DNA of 64,000 nucleotides from Comamonas sp. lk (GTDB lineage: Bacteria; Pseudomonadota; Gammaproteobacteria; Burkholderiales; Burkholderiaceae_C). The notes beneath the pieces are model-generated. The model saw nothing but the letters and a program-made list of their open reading frames with translations. It was not told the origin of the DNA and did no database searches. Position 1 is the first letter of the stretch, and each line of letters begins with the position of its first letter. A program made the translations under genes and the position numbers. This document shows, one piece after another, positions 60,229 to 64,000 of the stretch. Location of the stretch: contig NZ_UOOB01000001.1 in assembly GCF_900564145.1 (NCBI RefSeq), positions 3,412,754 to 3,476,753 of the forward strand. Direction: 5' to 3'.

Positions 60229-61899
60229 TTAGGCAGCTACCGCCTCTTGAACGGCCGGGACACGTTGCAATCCCGAGATGATGGCCCGGAGCGAGGCCGA
60301 GACGATATTGGCATCCACCCCGACACCGTAGTAAACCTGGGACTCGTCCACACGCAGTTCCACATAGGCGATGGCCTTGGCATTCGCGCCCTCACCAATC
60401 GCGTGTTCGGCATAGTTGAGCACGCGCACATTGCGACCAATCTCTTGTGACAAGGCCTGGACAAAGGCATCAATGGGACCCGTACCTTCTCCGCCCAAAA
60501 AATATTTCTCGCCTTCCACCTCGATTTCGGCCGTCATGCTGACCACGCCATCGGCCTCGCTCAAGCGGTAATGCGGGGCCTTGACCGTGTTCACGCCATA
60601 TTCACGCTGGAACAGCTCCCACAAATCAGCGGCGGCCAATTCCTTGCCGCTGGCATCCATCTCGCGCTGCACCACCTGGCTGAACTCGATCTGCAGGCGA
60701 CGTGGAAGTTGCAAGCCGTATTCGCTCTCGAGCAGATACGAGATACCGCCCTTGCCCGACTGGCTGTTCACGCGAATCACGGCTTCGTAGCTGCGTCCCA
60801 GGTCCTTGGGGTCAATGGGCAGGTAAGGCATATCCCAGATATCGCCTTCCTTGTGGGCCGAGAATGCCTTTTTGATGGCGTCCTGGTGCGAGCCCGAGAA
60901 CGAGGTGTAGACCAGCTCACCCACATAGGGGTGACGTGGGTGCACGGGCAACTGGTTGCAATACTCCACCGTGGCGCGAATGCCGTCGATATCGGAGAAA
61001 TCCAGGCCGGGATTCACACCCTGGATATACATATTCAACGCCACGTTGACCACATCCAGGTTGCCGGTGCGCTCGCCATTGCCGAACAAGCAGCCTTCCA
61101 GGCGATCAGCCCCGGCCATCAAGGCCAGTTCAGCCGTAGCCGTACCGGTACCGCGGTCATTGTGGGGATGTACACACAGCACAATGCTGTCGCGGCGCTC
61201 GATGTTGCGGTGCGTCCACTCCACCATATCGGCAAACACATTGGGTGTGGAATGCTCCACCGTGGTGGGCAGGTTGATGATGCACTTGTTCTCGGGTGTG
61301 GGCTGCCACACGGCGGTCACGGCATCGATCACGCGCTTGGAAAACTCCAGCTCGGTGTCCGAATACATTTCGGGCGAGTACTGGAAAGTCCATTGGGTTT
61401 GGGGATAGGTGGCCGCGATGTCGGAGAACATCTGGGCATTGGTGGTGGCGAGCTCGACGATTTCGTCTTCGCTCATGTTCAGCACCACACGGCGCATCAC
61501 CGGTGCGGTGGCGTTGTAGAGATGAACAATGGCGCGGGGCACGCCTTCCAGCGCTTCGAAAGTGCGACGCACCAGATGCTCGCGCGCCTGGGTCAGCACC
61601 TGCACGGTCACATCATCGGGAATGCGGTTTTCCTCGATGAGCTTGCGCATGAAGTCAAATTCGATTTGCGAAGCCGAGGGAAAACCGACTTCGATTTCCT
61701 TGAAGCCAATCTTGACCAACTGCTCGAACATGCGCACCTTGCGCTCGATGTCCATGGGCTCGATCAAGGCCTGATTGCCGTCACGCAGATCCACGCTGCA
61801 CCAGACCGGAGGCTTGGAAATCACCGCATCGGGCCAGGTGCGATCGGTCAGGCGCACAGGAGCGAAAGGACGGTATTTGGTCGAAGGGTTTTGCAACAT
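60229..61899 (-). CDS. leuA: 2-isopropylmalate synthase, type 2
   Basis: The product has 556 residues from the ATG at 61899. It begins [15 protein letters not shown] and then shows [16 protein letters not shown] (catalytic Arg-Asp), [20 protein letters not shown] (metal-binding His pair), [10 protein letters not shown], and [15 protein letters not shown]. The C-terminal regulatory domain includes [17 protein letters not shown]. This is the longer LeuA class found in actinobacteria, yeast and many proteobacteria, only distantly like the type 1 enzyme next door. Both make 2-isopropylmalate. The leader upstream encodes a Leu-rich peptide and an attenuator, so this copy is the leucine-regulated one. 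Confidence 0.94.
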   Translation of the reverse strand: MLQNPSTKYRPFAPVRLTDRTWPDAVISKPPVWCSVDLRDGNQALIEPMDIERKVRMFEQLVKIGFKEIEVGFPSASQIEFDFMRKLIEENRIPDDVTVQVLTQAREHLVRRTFEALEGVPRAIVHLYNATAPVMRRVVLNMSEDEIVELATTNAQMFSDIAATYPQTQWTFQYSPEMYSDTELEFSKRVIDAVTAVWQPTPENKCIINLPTTVEHSTPNVFADMVEWTHRNIERRDSIVLCVHPHNDRGTGTATAELALMAGADRLEGCLFGNGERTGNLDVVNVALNMYIQGVNPGLDFSDIDGIRATVEYCNQLPVHPRHPYVGELVYTSFSGSHQDAIKKAFSAHKEGDIWDMPYLPIDPKDLGRSYEAVIRVNSQSGKGGISYLLESEYGLQLPRRLQIEFSQVVQREMDASGKELAAADLWELFQREYGVNTVKAPHYRLSEADGVVSMTAEIEVEGEKYFLGGEGTGPIDAFVQALSQEIGRNVRVLNYAEHAIGEGANAKAIAYVELRVDESQVYYGVGVDANIVSASLRAIISGLQRVPAVQEAVAA

Positions 61900-61954
61900 G
61901 GTGAGTCTCTGTAGTCGAAATTGCAGGAAATTGAGCCCATTTCCAGCGACACCC

Positions 61955-61991
61955 AAAAACAAAACGGCCCGTCGCTGGTGCTACGGGCCGT
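61955..61991 (-). terminator. Leucine attenuator (terminator stem of the leuA leader)
   Basis: On the minus strand ACGGCCCGT, a 10-nt loop and ACGGGCCGT are followed by TTTGTTTTT, between the leader peptide and leuA. Upstream, AAGTAG (at the leader stop codon) can pair with CTACTT just before the stem and so act as antiterminator. CCAGCGAC in the loop can also pair with GTCGCTGG downstream. Confidence 0.85.
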
Positions 61992-62018
61992 GAAGTAGGG
62001 TGTGTTTGTACGCGCGCG

Positions 62019-62072
62019 CTACTTGATCTGCCCGTTGGACATTAGTAGTAGAGCTAGCGACAGGTTTTGCAT
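62019..62072 (-). CDS. leuL: leuA leader peptide
   Basis: A 17-codon ORF reads MQNLSLALLLMSNGQIK. Five codons are leucine (CTG, then CTA four times, three of them consecutive), and CTA is a rare codon in such a GC-rich genome. The stop codon TAG is part of the antiterminator arm AAGTAG. The terminator hairpin follows 27 nt later and leuA starts 119 nt after the leader stop. This is the classical layout of amino-acid attenuation: when charged tRNA-Leu is scarce the ribosome stalls at the CTA run and frees the antiterminator. The ribosome-binding site (AAAGTGA) is weak. Confidence 0.85.
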   Translation of the reverse strand: MQNLSLALLLMSNGQIK

Positions 62073-62125
62073 GCGGATCACTTTAACACAAGAAGTTTGA
62101 TACGGTCCGATTTTTTCCGAGCCGC

Positions 62126-62995
62126 TCAATCGTCGTGCAGGCCGCGCTCATCGGGCTCATCCTTGGAGGTCGCCACGATGCTGACATGCTCGCCCTTGGA
62201 ACGGCGCCAGGCATAGATGACATAGCCCGAGACCGAGTAGCCCACAAAGATCAGGAACAGCATGGTGGCCGGCTCCACGCTCACAATGGCCATCAGCAAG
62301 GCCACTACCACCAGGCTCACGAAGGGCATGCTCTTGGCGCCGCCAATATCCTTGAAGCTGTAATAGGGAATGTTGGTGACCATGGTCAGGCCAGCAAACA
62401 GCGTGATGGCGAACATGATCCACGACAGATCGGCTCTGTCCGTGGGATAGCCGCCAAACCAGGAGATCACATCACCAAAGATGGGGACATCGCGGTGCGA
62501 GACCATGAGCGCGCTGGTCAGCCAGATGAAGCCTGCCACCAAGGCAGCGGCAGCTGGCGAGGGCATGCCCTGGAAGTAGCGCTTGTCCACCACGCCGGTG
62601 TTCACATTAAAGCGCGCCAGGCGCAGCGCGGCACAGGCGCAGTACACAAAGGCGGCAATCCAGCCCCAGCGTCCCAGCGGGCGCAGCGCCCATTCATAGG
62701 CAATCAGTGCCGGAGCAGCGCCAAAGGACACCATGTCGGACAGCGAATCCATCTGCTCGCCAAACGCACTTTGGGTGTGCGTCATGCGAGCCACGCGACC
62801 GTCCAGGCTGTCGAGCACCATGGCGCAGAACACGCCGACGGCGGCCAGCTCGAACTTGTTGTTCATGGCCATGACGATGGAGTAGAAACCACCAAAAAGT
62901 GCAGCCAGGGTGAACAGATTGGGCAGTACATAAATGCCCTTGCGCAGCTTGCGCGGCACGCCGCTGATCTCGCCAGACTCATTGCTGTTTTGCAT
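62126..62995 (-). CDS. pssA: CDP-diacylglycerol-serine O-phosphatidyltransferase
   Basis: The product has 289 residues from the ATG at 62995, with GGAGG 8 nt upstream. The CDP-alcohol phosphatidyltransferase motif is DSLDGRVARM, then FGEQMDSLSDM (DG-x2-AR-x8-G-x3-D-x3-D). About eight membrane segments follow the family layout, starting GIYVLPNLFTLAALFGGFYSI with the N-terminal cytosolic tail. It makes phosphatidylserine, the precursor of phosphatidylethanolamine. It lies between ilvC and leuA on one strand; ilvC-pssA-leuA is a common order in beta-proteobacteria. A terminator separates ilvC from it. Confidence 0.94.
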   Translation of the reverse strand: MQNSNESGEISGVPRKLRKGIYVLPNLFTLAALFGGFYSIVMAMNNKFELAAVGVFCAMVLDSLDGRVARMTHTQSAFGEQMDSLSDMVSFGAAPALIAYEWALRPLGRWGWIAAFVYCACAALRLARFNVNTGVVDKRYFQGMPSPAAAALVAGFIWLTSALMVSHRDVPIFGDVISWFGGYPTDRADLSWIMFAITLFAGLTMVTNIPYYSFKDIGGAKSMPFVSLVVVALLMAIVSVEPATMLFLIFVGYSVSGYVIYAWRRSKGEHVSIVATSKDEPDERGLHDD

Positions 62996-63120
62996 TAAAC
63001 AGACCTCCAGTGCTTGCATGTCAATCGCATGCAGCTATTAAAACCATAGTATGTCAAGCTTTACCCGCAAGGCAAAGCCCATGGCGCCAGTGTACCCGGC
63101 TGCTTGCTGCGTTCGGCATG

Positions 63121-63144
63121 AAAAAAGCCACCCCAAGGGGTGGC
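63121..63144 (-). terminator. Intrinsic terminator of ilvC
   Basis: GCCACCCC-TT-GGGGTGGC on the minus strand followed by TTTTTT, 48 bp after the stop codon. Confidence 0.88.
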
Positions 63145-63192
63145 CTCTTGCCGACATGATCTCATCCGGCTTGCACCGGATGAAAACCGGTC

Positions 63193-64000
<808 letters not shown>

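Overview
This window reads as chromosomal DNA of a Comamonadaceae bacterium (Betaproteobacteria, Burkholderiales), most like Comamonas or a close relative. The reasons are the GC-rich codon use, a single-chain PurL, a TadA fused to an alpha/beta hydrolase, an aat-bpt pair, a leuA leader next to pssA and ilvC, and short intergenic repeats built on AAGCGC-N4-AGCTAT. The genus is an inference. I see no phage, plasmid, IS transposase, CRISPR or rRNA. The window opens and closes inside genes (an FMN 2-hydroxyacid oxidase and ilvC).

Layout. 1-2.3 kb: glutarate hydroxylase glaH, a downstream FMN-dependent 2-hydroxyacid oxidase and a divergent LysR regulator. 2.4-9.8 kb: aldo/keto reductase, alpha/beta hydrolase, penicillin-acylase-type Ntn hydrolase, three small proteins and a quinone oxidoreductase. 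9.9-16.1 kb: a polytopic protein translationally coupled to a three-repeat helix-turn-helix-like protein, a His-rich LD-carboxypeptidase, the TadA fusion and a branched-chain amino-acid-type binding protein. 16.7-18.7 kb: rlhA. 19.0-23.4 kb: a putative Baeyer-Villiger module (two SDRs, flavin monooxygenase, esterase). 23.9-29.8 kb: 3'-5' exonuclease, diguanylate cyclase, metY, egtB-egtD. 30.3-32.1 kb: ompW and a DUF808 (YedI) protein. 32.2-40.5 kb: a five-gene SWIM / DUF5691 / MoxR / DUF5682 / vWA operon of unknown function. 40.8-50.3 kb: purL, map, glnD and a purine-type NCS2 permease. 50.8-57.0 kb: def, four tandem tRNA-Asn genes, the N-degron transferases aat-bpt, an IclR regulator, and an ECF sigma factor divergent from a ferritin-like/cytochrome c pair. 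57.2-64.0 kb: a PBP7-type endopeptidase and the branched-chain/lipid block ilvC - pssA - leuL - leuA(type 2) - leuA(type 1).

Three layers of signal lie outside the protein genes. First, a leucine attenuator (17-residue leader with five Leu codons, four of them CTA, followed by a terminator) precedes the type 2 leuA. Second, there are several families of fold-back repeats: a roughly 260-bp element with conserved ends (two full copies and one 55-bp deletion derivative), a short AAGCGC-N4-AGCTAT repeat in at least ten places including inside purL and the DUF5682 gene, and a nested multi-stem element filling the only large gap of the SWIM-to-vWA operon. Third, intrinsic terminators separate most transcription units.

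The best candidate for an under-described system is the SWIM-DUF5691-MoxR-DUF5682-vWA operon. It looks like an AAA+/vWA metal-dependent remodelling machine with two proteins of unknown activity, one of which carries paired GxxH motifs reminiscent of TraB/TIKI-type proteins. Start codons were chosen from ribosome-binding sites, overlaps and family alignments recalled from memory; no searches were run.
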